A DNA stretch of 35,470 nt, taken from a virus. Below are positions 15,657 through 23,554 of the stretch, in pieces. The notes beneath the pieces were generated by a model. It worked only from the letters and a program-made list of their open reading frames with translations, was not told the DNA's origin and searched no databases. The stretch spans positions 1 through 35,470 of IMG/VR virus record IMGVR_UViG_3300005511_000517, one strand, 5' to 3'. Made by a program: the position numbers and the translations under genes. The first letter of the stretch is position 1, and each line of letters begins with the position of its first letter.

Positions 15657-15884
15657 ATGATCGTTTCGCTTTTTTCACTGATCGTGGCGCAAGGCGCTGA
15701 AGTGCCAGTTGTCGATCCACGATTGGCAACACACGTCGGTTACGCCTCGCGTGTCGATACTCCAGACCAAGGACCAGCGACGCAAACTGATTCGGAACCT
15801 TTTGGTGATGCACTGGCCGCGCAGCCAACCAGCATCGCCAACAGCGATCCCGCAGATGCGGTGGCACCTGATGGCCCAACGTAA
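15657..15884 (+). CDS. small hypothetical protein before the coat gene, 75 aa
   Basis: ATG 15657 is chosen because CAGGAGAACAG lies just upstream; an in-frame start at 15612 would add 15 implausible residues. The product opens with a short hydrophobic stretch (MIVSLFSLIVAQGAEVPVVD) and continues as an acidic, Ala/Pro/Asp-rich, probably disordered tail. The hydrophobic start could be a weak signal or an assembly helix. The gene sits 45 bases before the major coat gene. A role as a small head decoration, chaperone or coat-related protein is a guess from position. Confidence 0.55.
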   Translation: MIVSLFSLIVAQGAEVPVVDPRLATHVGYASRVDTPDQGPATQTDSEPFGDALAAQPTSIANSDPADAVAPDGPT

Positions 15885-15929
15885 AGACCTCGATTAGAAA
15901 CGGTCGCTAGCCAATAAGGATAAAAATAA

Positions 15930-16901
15930 ATGGCATTCCCAAACCTTAGTGACCTCGCGGCGACTACCATCGAGTTCCGCTCGAAAGAAATCGCCGACAA
16001 CGTAACCCAACACAACGCCGCGCTTCTGGCTATGAAGAAGTCAGGTGGCATTGCCACCTTTGACGGTGGTACCTACATTAACGAAAACTTGTCCTTCGCC
16101 GAAAACGGCAACGGCGGTTCATACAGTGGCTACGACACGCTGCCAACTGCTGCCGCTGACGTAATTTCGGCGGCACAGTATTCGTTCGCGCAGTATGCAG
16201 TTCCAGTGACATTCTCCGGTCGTGAAACGCTGATTAATAGCGGCAAGGAAGCGCTGATTGATCTGGTTGAAGCACGCGTAAAGGTCGCTGAATCGACCAT
16301 GACCAACCTGCTTAACCGTCACTTCTACCTGGATGGCACCGGCAACAGCGGCAAAAACATCACCGGTCTGGCGGCGGCATTGCCGCTAGCAAATACCACT
16401 GGCACTTACGGTGGCATTAGCCGTGCAACTTCTAGCTTCTGGCGCAACCAGAAATACCAAGCATCGGTCGACGGTGCTGGCGTGGCGGCTACCGGTACTG
16501 CTTTGATCAGTCAGTGGAACCAGTTCCTGATCTCACTGACACGTGGCACCGATCGTCCCAAGATCATCTTGGCATCGCCAGCCGTGTATGCGCTGTATGA
16601 ATCAGGTCTGCAAAGCATGCAGCGCATTTCAGATGCGACGTTGGGTAATGCAGGCTTCCAGACGCTGCAATTCCAGGGTATCCCGGTCGTGTTCGACTCC
16701 GCTGCTTCCGGCATCGGCGCACAGACCGCTTACTTCCTGAACACCGATTACATGAAATGGCGTTCGCACAAGGACCGAAACATGGTCGCTCTGGATGACA
16801 AATCCGCAGTGAACCAAGATAGTACTGTGAAGACACTTGTTTGGGCTGGCAACCTGACGATGTCCGGTCCACAGTTCTCCGGTATCTACTCGAACACTTA
16901 A
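15930..16901 (+). CDS. major capsid protein (HK97-fold type)
   Basis: A 323-residue protein starting MAFPNLSDLAATTIEFRSKE, read directly after a GGATAAAAATAA leader. The N-terminal helical part and TIEFRSKEIADNVTQHNALL-like segment resemble the N-arm and spine region of phage coat proteins. Further on come FAQYAVPVTFSGRETLINSG and ALIDLVEARVKVAESTMTN, the usual coat-protein core, then a Gly/Asn-rich loop. The end contains LQFQGIPVVFDSA and FLNTDYMKWRSHKDRNMVAL, the beta-sheet/P-domain signature seen in many siphovirus and podovirus coat proteins. No extra decoration domain is apparent. A strong terminator follows the stop, fitting a highly expressed gene. Confidence 0.9.
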   Translation: MAFPNLSDLAATTIEFRSKEIADNVTQHNAALLAMKKSGGIATFDGGTYINENLSFAENGNGGSYSGYDTLPTAAADVISAAQYSFAQYAVPVTFSGRETLINSGKEALIDLVEARVKVAESTMTNLLNRHFYLDGTGNSGKNITGLAAALPLANTTGTYGGISRATSSFWRNQKYQASVDGAGVAATGTALISQWNQFLISLTRGTDRPKIILASPAVYALYESGLQSMQRISDATLGNAGFQTLQFQGIPVVFDSAASGIGAQTAYFLNTDYMKWRSHKDRNMVALDDKSAVNQDSTVKTLVWAGNLTMSGPQFSGIYSNT

Positions 16902-16916
16902 TCTGTCGTTCTTAGC

Positions 16917-16944
16917 AAAAGGGCTCCCAAGCGGGAGCCCTTTT
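16917..16944 (+). terminator. rho-independent terminator after the coat gene
   Basis: AAAAGGGCTCCC (16917-16928), loop AAGC, GGGAGCCCTTTT (16933-16944). The 12-bp stem ends in four T residues. It is the strongest terminator in the late region and would separate coat expression from the tail genes unless antitermination operates. Confidence 0.9.
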
Positions 16945-16954
16945 CCATTGGGCG

Positions 16955-16961
16955 TAAATAG
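16955..16961 (+). promoter_or_regulatory. TAAATAG box 4
   Basis: Lies 10 bases after the coat-gene terminator and 94 bases before the next start, the longest spacing in the set. A box just after a terminator fits a promoter role better than a translational one. Confidence 0.5.
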
Positions 16962-17054
16962 GTTGTGTGTAGCAATAGCGCTGCCCCATTTGCCGCCAGT
17001 TCGACGACCCGCGATAACAAGTGCACCTCGCATCGACCACGGCAGGAGCCATTA

Positions 17055-17744
17055 ATGAATCAACAGAAAGCAAACGAAATTGACCTCAACGTTGCCATTG
17101 CTAATCAAAGTCTTGGCAACCGTTTTGAAAACGACGAGCAACGCGGCATCCGCGATCCCCGCACAGGGCGTTTTATTCAGCATGCCGACTATGGCGAAGA
17201 CACAAAGCTAAACGTCCAATTCAGCACGGAGCCTGTCTTTTCGAAAAAAGAGACCTATCTTGCTGGCGTAACGAAGTATGTAGACATGGACTTCATCACA
17301 ATCACAGTTCCAGGCAACCGCGATTTGATCATTCATACCCCGGTTACTGACTTCTACGAATGGCGATTCCCGCTTGAGTACGAGTCGTTCAAGCGCGGGA
17401 AGGAAGCAACAGTTGTTGGCACTCCGCTGGACATGTGGCCGGCATTGCAGCCCTCCCAAATCGCTGAACTTAAGCATCAAGGCATTCGGACCATCGAGCA
17501 GCTAGCGACACTTTCGGACAGTGCAAGCGGTGTCATGCGTGGCTTCTACGCGCTCAAACATAAGGCGAAACAATACCTGGATGAAGCTAAAGATAAGAAT
17601 GCGGCCGCAATCGTTCGTGCGCAGATGGAAGAACAGGAAGCTCGCCACAAGGCAGAACTGAAAGCGATGGAAGATCGTGTCGCGGCAATGTTGGCCGAAG
17701 CAATGGCAAGTAAGGAATCCAGAAAAGCAAAGCCAACTGAATAA
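17055..17744 (+). CDS. conserved phage head-region protein, 229 aa
   Basis: ATG 17055 is preferred because GGCAGGAGCC lies upstream; a start at 16965 would add 30 unlikely residues. The middle carries the recognisable string TDFYEWRFPLEYESFKRGKE, followed by GTPLDMWPALQPSQIAEL and QGIRTIEQLATLSDSA. This architecture occurs in proteins encoded just after the coat gene in many short-tailed phages. The last 60 residues form a long charged helix (ARHKAELKAMEDRVAAMLAE). The family is usually annotated as hypothetical. A role in head maturation or as a head-to-tail component is inferred from position. Confidence 0.75.
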   Translation: MNQQKANEIDLNVAIANQSLGNRFENDEQRGIRDPRTGRFIQHADYGEDTKLNVQFSTEPVFSKKETYLAGVTKYVDMDFITITVPGNRDLIIHTPVTDFYEWRFPLEYESFKRGKEATVVGTPLDMWPALQPSQIAELKHQGIRTIEQLATLSDSASGVMRGFYALKHKAKQYLDEAKDKNAAAIVRAQMEEQEARHKAELKAMEDRVAAMLAEAMASKESRKAKPTE

Positions 17745-17748
17745 ATAG
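17742..17748 (+). promoter_or_regulatory. TAAATAG box 5
   Basis: Begins with the TAA stop of the preceding gene and ends 25 bases before the start of the adaptor gene, with GAAGGAG in between. Confidence 0.5.
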
Positions 17749-17773
17749 CTAGAAGGAGACCGAACAACAAGAA

Positions 17774-18496
17774 ATGGCGCAAAAGACCGTATTACAGATC
17801 GCCCAGACGATCACAAACCAAATTGGGATTCCGACACCGCAAGCCGTTGTTTCAGCTAACGATCAAAACATGGCGAAGCTGCTGGCAGTAATCAGGTCTG
17901 CATGCGAAGACCTGCTGCAAGAATACGACTGGCAGGTACTTCAACGCCGCTATACGTTCCAGACTACCAGCGGCGTTGATAACTACGCGTTGCCATCAGA
18001 CCAAGAGCGCTTCATTAACGCCACGTTCTACGATCAAAATAATCGTTGGCCCATGCAAGGCCAGCTAACCGCGACTGAATGGGAACTGATCAAGGCAAGC
18101 AATCTGGCAGCAAGCCCGTTTGAACGATACCGCGTCCTTGGCAACAAGCTGTACCTGTTCCCTACCCCTAGCTCCAATGCCTACACCTTTGTGTATGAAT
18201 ACATCAGTAGCGCCTACTGCACTAGCAGCGCAGGTGTTCCGCAGATAGACATCCAGCAGGACAGCGACATCATTCTGCTTGATCACCGTATGGTGGTCTA
18301 TGGGGCGAAGGTTAAGTGGCTAACTTCTATTGGCATGGATACAAGTGCGGCATTGGCCGAATTTGACCGCGCCGTCGAGTTGGCTAAAGGCACCGATGTA
18401 CCAGGTCGAAAGCTCAGTATCGTTGGTGGTCTTGCAGATGCTCGGCTAATTGGCACCGCGAATCTGCCAGATACCGGCTATGGGGGCATCAACTGA
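17774..18496 (+). CDS. head-tail adaptor (P22 gp4-like position)
   Basis: A 240-residue protein. The N-terminal half is helical (LLAVIRSACEDLLQEYDWQV), leading into WQVLQRRYTFQTTSGVDNY and LPSDQERFINATFYD, the beta-strand pattern of phage tail-adaptor proteins. After that come YRVLGNKLYLFPTPSSNAYT and YEYISSAYC, also typical. Such proteins bind the portal ring and connect it to the tail hub. Its stop overlaps the next start (TGATG at 18494-18498), so it is translationally coupled to the stabilisation protein. Confidence 0.75.
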   Translation: MAQKTVLQIAQTITNQIGIPTPQAVVSANDQNMAKLLAVIRSACEDLLQEYDWQVLQRRYTFQTTSGVDNYALPSDQERFINATFYDQNNRWPMQGQLTATEWELIKASNLAASPFERYRVLGNKLYLFPTPSSNAYTFVYEYISSAYCTSSAGVPQIDIQQDSDIILLDHRMVVYGAKVKWLTSIGMDTSAALAEFDRAVELAKGTDVPGRKLSIVGGLADARLIGTANLPDTGYGGIN

Positions 18497-20145
18497 TGCC
18501 ACGCTCGACCTACTCACCACAACAGCGCAGTTCGCTTACCGTACGAATGCCTGGTTTGTCACTTGGCCTGAACACGCTAGATAACCTGGATCAGATGGAC
18601 CCACGTTACGGTCTTAGCATTCAAAACTTCGTGGCGACCAACCAGGGGTTAGCGGTACGCCAAGGCTATCGAAAATGGGCAACTGGGTTACCAGGATCAG
18701 TTACGAGTCTCATTCCTTATCACGGTCGTATCGCGGCGCAAAGCAAGCTGTTCGCAGTCTCCAATGGCGGCATCTACGATGTAACGAATGGTGGCACTGT
18801 AGGGGCGCCAGTTGTATCCGGCCTTAATGCGGCTAGCGGCAACTGGCAAAGCGTTGTTCAGTCCTATACGAATGCCAGTACAGGCGTGCTTGTGGCTGTA
18901 AATGGCTACGACACACCGCGCACCTTCGACGGCACGAATTGGGCTGCCTGCACTCAGGTTGCTAGCCCTGCTGGCCCAGGCCAGTTCGCACAGAACGACA
19001 ACAACGGCAATCCGGTCAACATTAGCAACTTCGTGGACGTTTTGCTGCATCAACAGCGTTTGTGGTTTGTTTCGACCAATTCAACCAAAGGCTATTACTG
19101 CGACATAGCCCAGGCCGGTGGCGCACTTTACGCATTCGACTTCGGCCCGTTCTTCCCAACTGGCGGCAAATTATTCAAGCTCGCGACATGGACGATGGAC
19201 AGCGGCGGGTCAAGCGGCACTCAAGCTATGCTCGTTGCCTTGTCCGATAAAGGCGACGTCGCTGTATTTCAGGGCCTGAACCCTAGCAGCGCTTCCACCT
19301 GGTCGATGATAGGTCAATACAAGATAGGTTCGCCTGTTGGTCGCCGTTGCACTACTCAGTATGAAGGCGATCTCCTGGTATTGACACAGGACGGCTTATA
19401 CCCGATGAGCCAGTACTTGCAAAGCGCACGCGTGGAAAATACAGCGGCATTCACGTACAAGATTTCCAACGTGATCAGCAATCTAGTGGCATCACAGCCA
19501 AACGTCCCTGGCTTTGAGGCGACCGTCTATCCAGGCGCAAACGTCATGATGCTGAACGTTCCACAGTCCCAGCAATCGAACAACTTCCAGTTTTGCTTCA
19601 ATACCATCACAAAAGGCTGGACTCAGTTCACCGGCTGGCCTGCACAGTGCTTTGGGCTATTCAATGACGCCTACTACTTTGGCGGAACAAATTTCGTCGC
19701 GCTGGCGTTCATCGGCTATCAGGACGGAGCAGACATCTATGGGCAAGGTGGAAATAACATCGTTGCGACGGCCATGTCGGCATTCGCCACATTTGACGAA
19801 GCCTTCGGCGCTGGCGTGGTGAAGCACGTCAAGCTCGTTAAGCCCTTCATCAACTCAGGCAGTGCACAGCCGGCAGTAAAAGTAGGCGTCAATACGGACT
19901 TCAACCTGATTCCAATTGTGGGCAGCGCCACACTATCGCCAATTACTGGCGCGGTATGGGATAGCGCCAAATGGGACGATCCGAACGCTACCTGGGTGGG
20001 TAATCTTGCCACCTACAACAGATGGAACAGCGTTGCATCATGGCCTGGTTCTTATGTGTCTGTCGTTATTTCGATCAGTGCGACGACTGACACAACTTGG
20101 ACGGCCACAGATTTGTTACTGACGCCGGGCGGGCCATTTGCATGA
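18496..20145 (+). CDS. tail hub / DNA-stabilisation protein (P22 gp10-like)
   Basis: A 549-residue, beta-rich protein. The opening SLTVRMPGLSLGLNTLDNLD and LDQMDPRYGLSIQNFVATNQ, followed by LAVRQGYRKWATGLPG, is the start of a repeated-blade structure. Later segments such as GYDTPRTFDGTNWAACTQVA and LLHQQRLWFVSTNSTKGYYC repeat the F/W-DGTNW and RLWFVS patterns that give the stopper proteins of P22-like phages a propeller-like fold. It probably closes the portal-adaptor channel after packaging. It follows the adaptor with overlapping start and stop codons and itself overlaps the GNAT gene by four bases. Confidence 0.75.
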   Translation: MPRSTYSPQQRSSLTVRMPGLSLGLNTLDNLDQMDPRYGLSIQNFVATNQGLAVRQGYRKWATGLPGSVTSLIPYHGRIAAQSKLFAVSNGGIYDVTNGGTVGAPVVSGLNAASGNWQSVVQSYTNASTGVLVAVNGYDTPRTFDGTNWAACTQVASPAGPGQFAQNDNNGNPVNISNFVDVLLHQQRLWFVSTNSTKGYYCDIAQAGGALYAFDFGPFFPTGGKLFKLATWTMDSGGSSGTQAMLVALSDKGDVAVFQGLNPSSASTWSMIGQYKIGSPVGRRCTTQYEGDLLVLTQDGLYPMSQYLQSARVENTAAFTYKISNVISNLVASQPNVPGFEATVYPGANVMMLNVPQSQQSNNFQFCFNTITKGWTQFTGWPAQCFGLFNDAYYFGGTNFVALAFIGYQDGADIYGQGGNNIVATAMSAFATFDEAFGAGVVKHVKLVKPFINSGSAQPAVKVGVNTDFNLIPIVGSATLSPITGAVWDSAKWDDPNATWVGNLATYNRWNSVASWPGSYVSVVISISATTDTTWTATDLLLTPGGPFA

Positions 20146-20642
20146 GCAAGCGCGTAATCGTCACGGATCAACAGTATGCACCTCTATTCCTGCAATGGAT
20201 GCGGGAACGTATTGGCTGTGACATTGGCGAGTTTGACGCCAAGGACTGCCGCACCATAGCGCATGTTCTTGTGCACGGAGATGCGCCGCCGGAAATTCTG
20301 GCTGTGGTAGCAATCAACCGATGGAGCCCCTTTTCCTGCGAGGGAAACATTGCCAGCGACGGCAGCCGCCGTTGGTTTAGCCGTGACTTTGCTTTTACGG
20401 TCTATGACTTCGTATTCCGCCATGCGGGTAAAACACGCTTCAACTTCACCGTGTCAGTAGACAACCAGGCAGCAATCGCCATGCATGAAGGCTTGGGTCA
20501 CGAATACGTGGCTCGACTTGCCGATGCTTTTGGCGAAGATAACGACGCACTAATCTACGGGCTAACGCGCAAGCAATGGCAATCCGGCAAATGGGCAAAG
20601 CCATCAAAACAAGAGAAAGGGGCGCTATCGCTCGCTAAGTAG
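20142..20642 (+). CDS. GNAT-family acetyltransferase
   Basis: ATG 20142 overlaps the preceding stop (ATGA); a start at 20097 would add 15 residues and is rejected. The 166-residue protein fits the compact single-domain GNAT fold. LAVVAINRWSPFSCEGNIAS is the central strand region, FAFTVYDFVFRHAGKTRFNF is the acetyl-CoA-binding helix region (motif A degenerate), and VSVDNQAAIAMHEGLGHEYV is the typical Asn-x-x-A/glycine region with a terminal strand. Such enzymes transfer an acetyl group from acetyl-CoA to an amine. The target is unknown. It is embedded in the tail operon, a place where phages often carry a GNAT that may modify a virion or host protein. Confidence 0.8.
   Translation: MSKRVIVTDQQYAPLFLQWMRERIGCDIGEFDAKDCRTIAHVLVHGDAPPEILAVVAINRWSPFSCEGNIASDGSRRWFSRDFAFTVYDFVFRHAGKTRFNFTVSVDNQAAIAMHEGLGHEYVARLADAFGEDNDALIYGLTRKQWQSGKWAKPSKQEKGALSLAK
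20636..20642 (+). promoter_or_regulatory. variant box TAAGTAG
   Basis: One mismatch to TAAATAG; its last three bases are the GNAT stop codon, and it ends 30 bases before ATG 20673. Confidence 0.35.
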
Positions 20643-20672
20643 AAGAAACAATTATTGAGGAAGGACACGAAG

Positions 20673-22805
20673 ATGTCTAAGGGATCAGCTCCACCAGCAC
20701 CAGATTACACTGGTGCGGCGCAGGCTACTGCACAAGGTAACCTGCAAAACCTAAATCAACAGACTTGGGCAAATCGCCCGGATCAAAATACGCCGTGGGG
20801 CTCGTCAACTTGGACGAACAGTACTGACACGGCAGCGTACAACCAGGCGGTCAAGAACTGGCAAGCCAGCGGCGCAGACCCCAAGTCACGACCTGACGCC
20901 AACTCGTACACGACTTGGACAAACAACGTTACGCTGTCCCCACCCGAACAAAGTGCGCTGAACTCGCAACAGCAGATTCAACAGAATCAATCCTCGCTGG
21001 CGCAATCGTTGCAAGGTCAGGTAGCACACCAGATGCAGAACGGTTTTACCGCTCCATCGATCGATTCCTACACCAATGGTATTCCTAAAGTGAATGCCAA
21101 TTTTTCAGGATTCAACGCAAGCGGCGTTGGTGCGGTCGATCAAACCCGCTTTAATCCAGCCAACTATACCGGCGATTATCACGGTCTGAATCAAAGCTTT
21201 AGTTCAGCGGCGCAGCAAAATTCCAGCTTCAATGGTGGCCCTGCACAGAACACCGCATTTAACACCAATGCGCCTGGACTGAATACAAGCTTCAATAGCG
21301 GAACACCTTCGCTGAACAACACGTTCAGCAGCAACTCGCCTGCATTAAGTACCACATTCCAAAGCGATGCGCCTGCGATCAATACAAGCTTTCATAGCGG
21401 CGCTAATCCGGTCAATCAGGACTTCACCAGTCATGCCGGATCACTCGTCGGTTCAGCGGGAACTGCCCAGGTCAACACGAATCCGAACGCTTACACCAAC
21501 GGCGCGGGGAATGTCGATCTTAGTGCACCGCAGTTTAATCAAACGACTGCAGATGCGGGTGCGAAGGCGGCTTACAGTGCATCGACTGGATTACTTAATG
21601 ACCAGTGGGAGCAAGACAAGAGGAACCTAGACAATTCATTGCGCTTGCAAGGTCTAACTCCAGGCACGGAGGCCTACAACAACGCGATGCAAAACACCTT
21701 GCGAGTGCAGGCGCAGCAAAAAGACCAGCTCGCAAACCAGGCCGTTGTGACCGGAAATCAGCTCGCCAACAATAACTACGCTTCAGCGTTGGCAGGCTAT
21801 CAGGCACACAACTCGGCACAAGGTCAGGCCTTTGACCAAGGCATTAGAAGTCTCACCACTGAAAACCAGGCGTTAGGCCAGCAGTTCAGCCAGAACCTGT
21901 CAAATGCACAGCTGAATAATGCGTCAGCGGGCCAGCAATACGGCCAAGATTTGCAAGGCTTCAATGCCAATAACGCGGCGCAGCAACAGCATTACACGCA
22001 GGATGCCAACAGCTTTGGCATGACCAATGATGCGCGAAACCAGGCCTACGCAAATTCGCTGACTGGGTTCAACGCCAACAACGCAGCACGCGGCCAGCAA
22101 TTCAACCAAGACGCCACAGGCTTTAGCTTGACCAACGAAGCTCGCAATCAGGGCTACGCGAATGCTTTGAACGGTTACAACGCCACAAATAGCGCTCGAA
22201 ACACGCAGTTCAGCCAAGACCTTTCGGCTGCGAGCTTCAACAACACAGCTTCGAATACACAATTCCAGAACAACCTGTCTGCCTATAGCACTGTCAATGC
22301 AGCTAACAACACCCAGTATCAAAACGACCTTGCTAAATTCAACGCCAACAATGGCAGTTCAAGCCAAGCGCTGCAAAATGCGTTGTCACAGTATGGCGCA
22401 GCCTTGCAAGGTCAAAACTCCTACAACGCCGCTGCCGGTCAAGCTTACAACCAGGCGCTTGGCACATACGGTGCAAATCAGCAGGCGCAGCAAGATTCAA
22501 ACTCTGCGCAGTCGCAGGCTTACCAACAGGCGATGCAGCAGTATCAAACTGCTTACCAGAACGCATACCAGAACTATCTGCAACCACTTAACAGCATGAA
22601 TGCCGTCCTGACTGGTCAGCAGGTTGGAATGCCGCAGATGCCGAGCTTTACTGCTTCAGGTTATACGCCTGGATCGGATTACAGCGGTGCGGCAAGTGCA
22701 ACGGGCCAGTACAACTCTGGCCTTTACGCACAGAAGAATGCCAATGCCAGTTCGACAATGGGAACTGTAGGTTCGTTGGCAATGGCCGCGGCGATGGCGT
22801 ACTGA
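20673..22805 (+). CDS. large repetitive virion protein, putative DNA-ejection type
   Basis: ATG 20673 follows TTGAGGAAGGA; a TTG at 20655 is in frame but less likely. The protein has 710 residues and extreme Gln/Asn/Ala/Ser content. An N-terminal Trp/Pro-rich part (WANRPDQNTPWGSSTW) precedes Phe-rich units of about 10-11 residues (174-250, for example TSFNSGTPSLN and TTFQSDAPAIN). A helical segment DQWEQDKRNLDNSLRLQGL then PGTEAYNNAMQN matches a family often encoded near the tail genes of podoviruses. Residues 367-582 are twelve tandem 18-residue units. The C-terminus is Tyr/Gln-rich and ends in a hydrophobic SLAMAAAMAY. It probably travels in the virion and helps DNA ejection, as an internal or needle-like protein. 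This is inferred from family resemblance and position. Confidence 0.65.
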   Translation: MSKGSAPPAPDYTGAAQATAQGNLQNLNQQTWANRPDQNTPWGSSTWTNSTDTAAYNQAVKNWQASGADPKSRPDANSYTTWTNNVTLSPPEQSALNSQQQIQQNQSSLAQSLQGQVAHQMQNGFTAPSIDSYTNGIPKVNANFSGFNASGVGAVDQTRFNPANYTGDYHGLNQSFSSAAQQNSSFNGGPAQNTAFNTNAPGLNTSFNSGTPSLNNTFSSNSPALSTTFQSDAPAINTSFHSGANPVNQDFTSHAGSLVGSAGTAQVNTNPNAYTNGAGNVDLSAPQFNQTTADAGAKAAYSASTGLLNDQWEQDKRNLDNSLRLQGLTPGTEAYNNAMQNTLRVQAQQKDQLANQAVVTGNQLANNNYASALAGYQAHNSAQGQAFDQGIRSLTTENQALGQQFSQNLSNAQLNNASAGQQYGQDLQGFNANNAAQQQHYTQDANSFGMTNDARNQAYANSLTGFNANNAARGQQFNQDATGFSLTNEARNQGYANALNGYNATNSARNTQFSQDLSAASFNNTASNTQFQNNLSAYSTVNAANNTQYQNDLAKFNANNGSSSQALQNALSQYGAALQGQNSYNAAAGQAYNQALGTYGANQQAQQDSNSAQSQAYQQAMQQYQTAYQNAYQNYLQPLNSMNAVLTGQQVGMPQMPSFTASGYTPGSDYSGAASATGQYNSGLYAQKNANASSTMGTVGSLAMAAAMAY
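21771..22418 (+). repeat. twelve tandem 54-bp (18-residue) coding repeats
   Basis: Residues 367-582 of the ejection-type protein divide, without any gap, into twelve 18-residue units with the pattern [Q/T]-Q-[F/Y]-x-x-[D/N/A]-L-x-x-F/Y-x-x-x-N-x-A-x-x. Examples are QQFSQNLSNAQLNNASAG, QAYANSLTGFNANNAARG, QQFNQDATGFSLTNEARN and TQFSQDLSAASFNNTASN. The DNA is diverged between units, so the periodicity is maintained by protein selection. Confidence 0.85.
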
Positions 22806-23554
22806 TGATGACCTTTGATGACATCATTAGCCGCCATAACCACATTGCGCTTCAATTTAGCGGTGGTCGGGACAGCCTTGCGCTACTACTTGCGATGCGC
22901 CCTTATTGGGACCGCCTGACGGTCTATTTCACCGATAGCGGTGATGCCTATCCGGAGACGTTGGCATTAATCGACGCCGTTAAGTCTGTAGTTCCAACCT
23001 TCGTACAAATCGAAGGCCGGGTTAAACAGGTTCACGAAGAATTGGGCTGGCCTAGCGATGTACTACAACCAGGGGCAGGCTTCCAGTTCGCTAAGGAAGA
23101 CATTGACGGCTACGTGCCATTAATCGACCGTCACAACTGCTGCTACCAATCGATCATGCTGCCCATGCACGAACGCATGAAAGCAGATGGAATTACGTTA
23201 CTGATACGTGGTCAGCGCGACGAAGATACGACCAAGAGCCACGTTAAAAGCGGTCAGATAATCGACGGCGTTCAAATAGTGTTCCCGATCTCGCATTGGA
23301 CAACAGAACAAGTCGAAGGCTTCATTTCAAGTCAAGGCATGCCGCTTCCACCGTATTACGCAGAAGGCCTTTCATCTGCGCCCGATTGCATGCGTTGCAC
23401 CGCTTGGTTGGAGCATGGAGCCCATAAATACCTGATGAAACACCATCCGAGCGTCGCGTCCGAAGTGAACGAACGCTTGAAGAAGATAAGAATAGTCGTT
23501 GAGCCATTCGTCAAGCGTCTCAACGAAGTACAGGAGACATTGAATGGCAAATAA
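22805..23554 (+). CDS. PAPS/APS-reductase-like N-type ATP pyrophosphatase
   Basis: A 249-residue protein of the adenine-nucleotide alpha-hydrolase fold. The PP-loop is FSGGRDS (18-24). FTDSGDAYPET (42-52) is the usual second strand, and RGQRDEDTTKS (135-145) is the substrate-side loop. It has Cys112-Cys113 and Cys195-x2-Cys198, with 81 residues between the two pairs, the spacing of the iron-sulphur ligands of assimilatory APS reductases. It lacks the C-terminal ECG(L/I)H motif that carries the catalytic cysteine in those enzymes, so a simple sulphate-reduction role is doubtful. Related phage proteins are common and some relatives act in DNA or tRNA thiolation. ATG 22805 overlaps the previous stop; ATG 22808 is equally possible. 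The next gene overlaps its 3' end by 11 bases. Confidence 0.85.
   Translation: MMTFDDIISRHNHIALQFSGGRDSLALLLAMRPYWDRLTVYFTDSGDAYPETLALIDAVKSVVPTFVQIEGRVKQVHEELGWPSDVLQPGAGFQFAKEDIDGYVPLIDRHNCCYQSIMLPMHERMKADGITLLIRGQRDEDTTKSHVKSGQIIDGVQIVFPISHWTTEQVEGFISSQGMPLPPYYAEGLSSAPDCMRCTAWLEHGAHKYLMKHHPSVASEVNERLKKIRIVVEPFVKRLNEVQETLNGK

Noticed and set aside
16965-17054. Upstream extension of the 229-residue protein to 16965
   Set aside because: The extra 30 residues (Cys/Ser/Arg-rich) look non-coding, and the ribosome binding site is at 17055.
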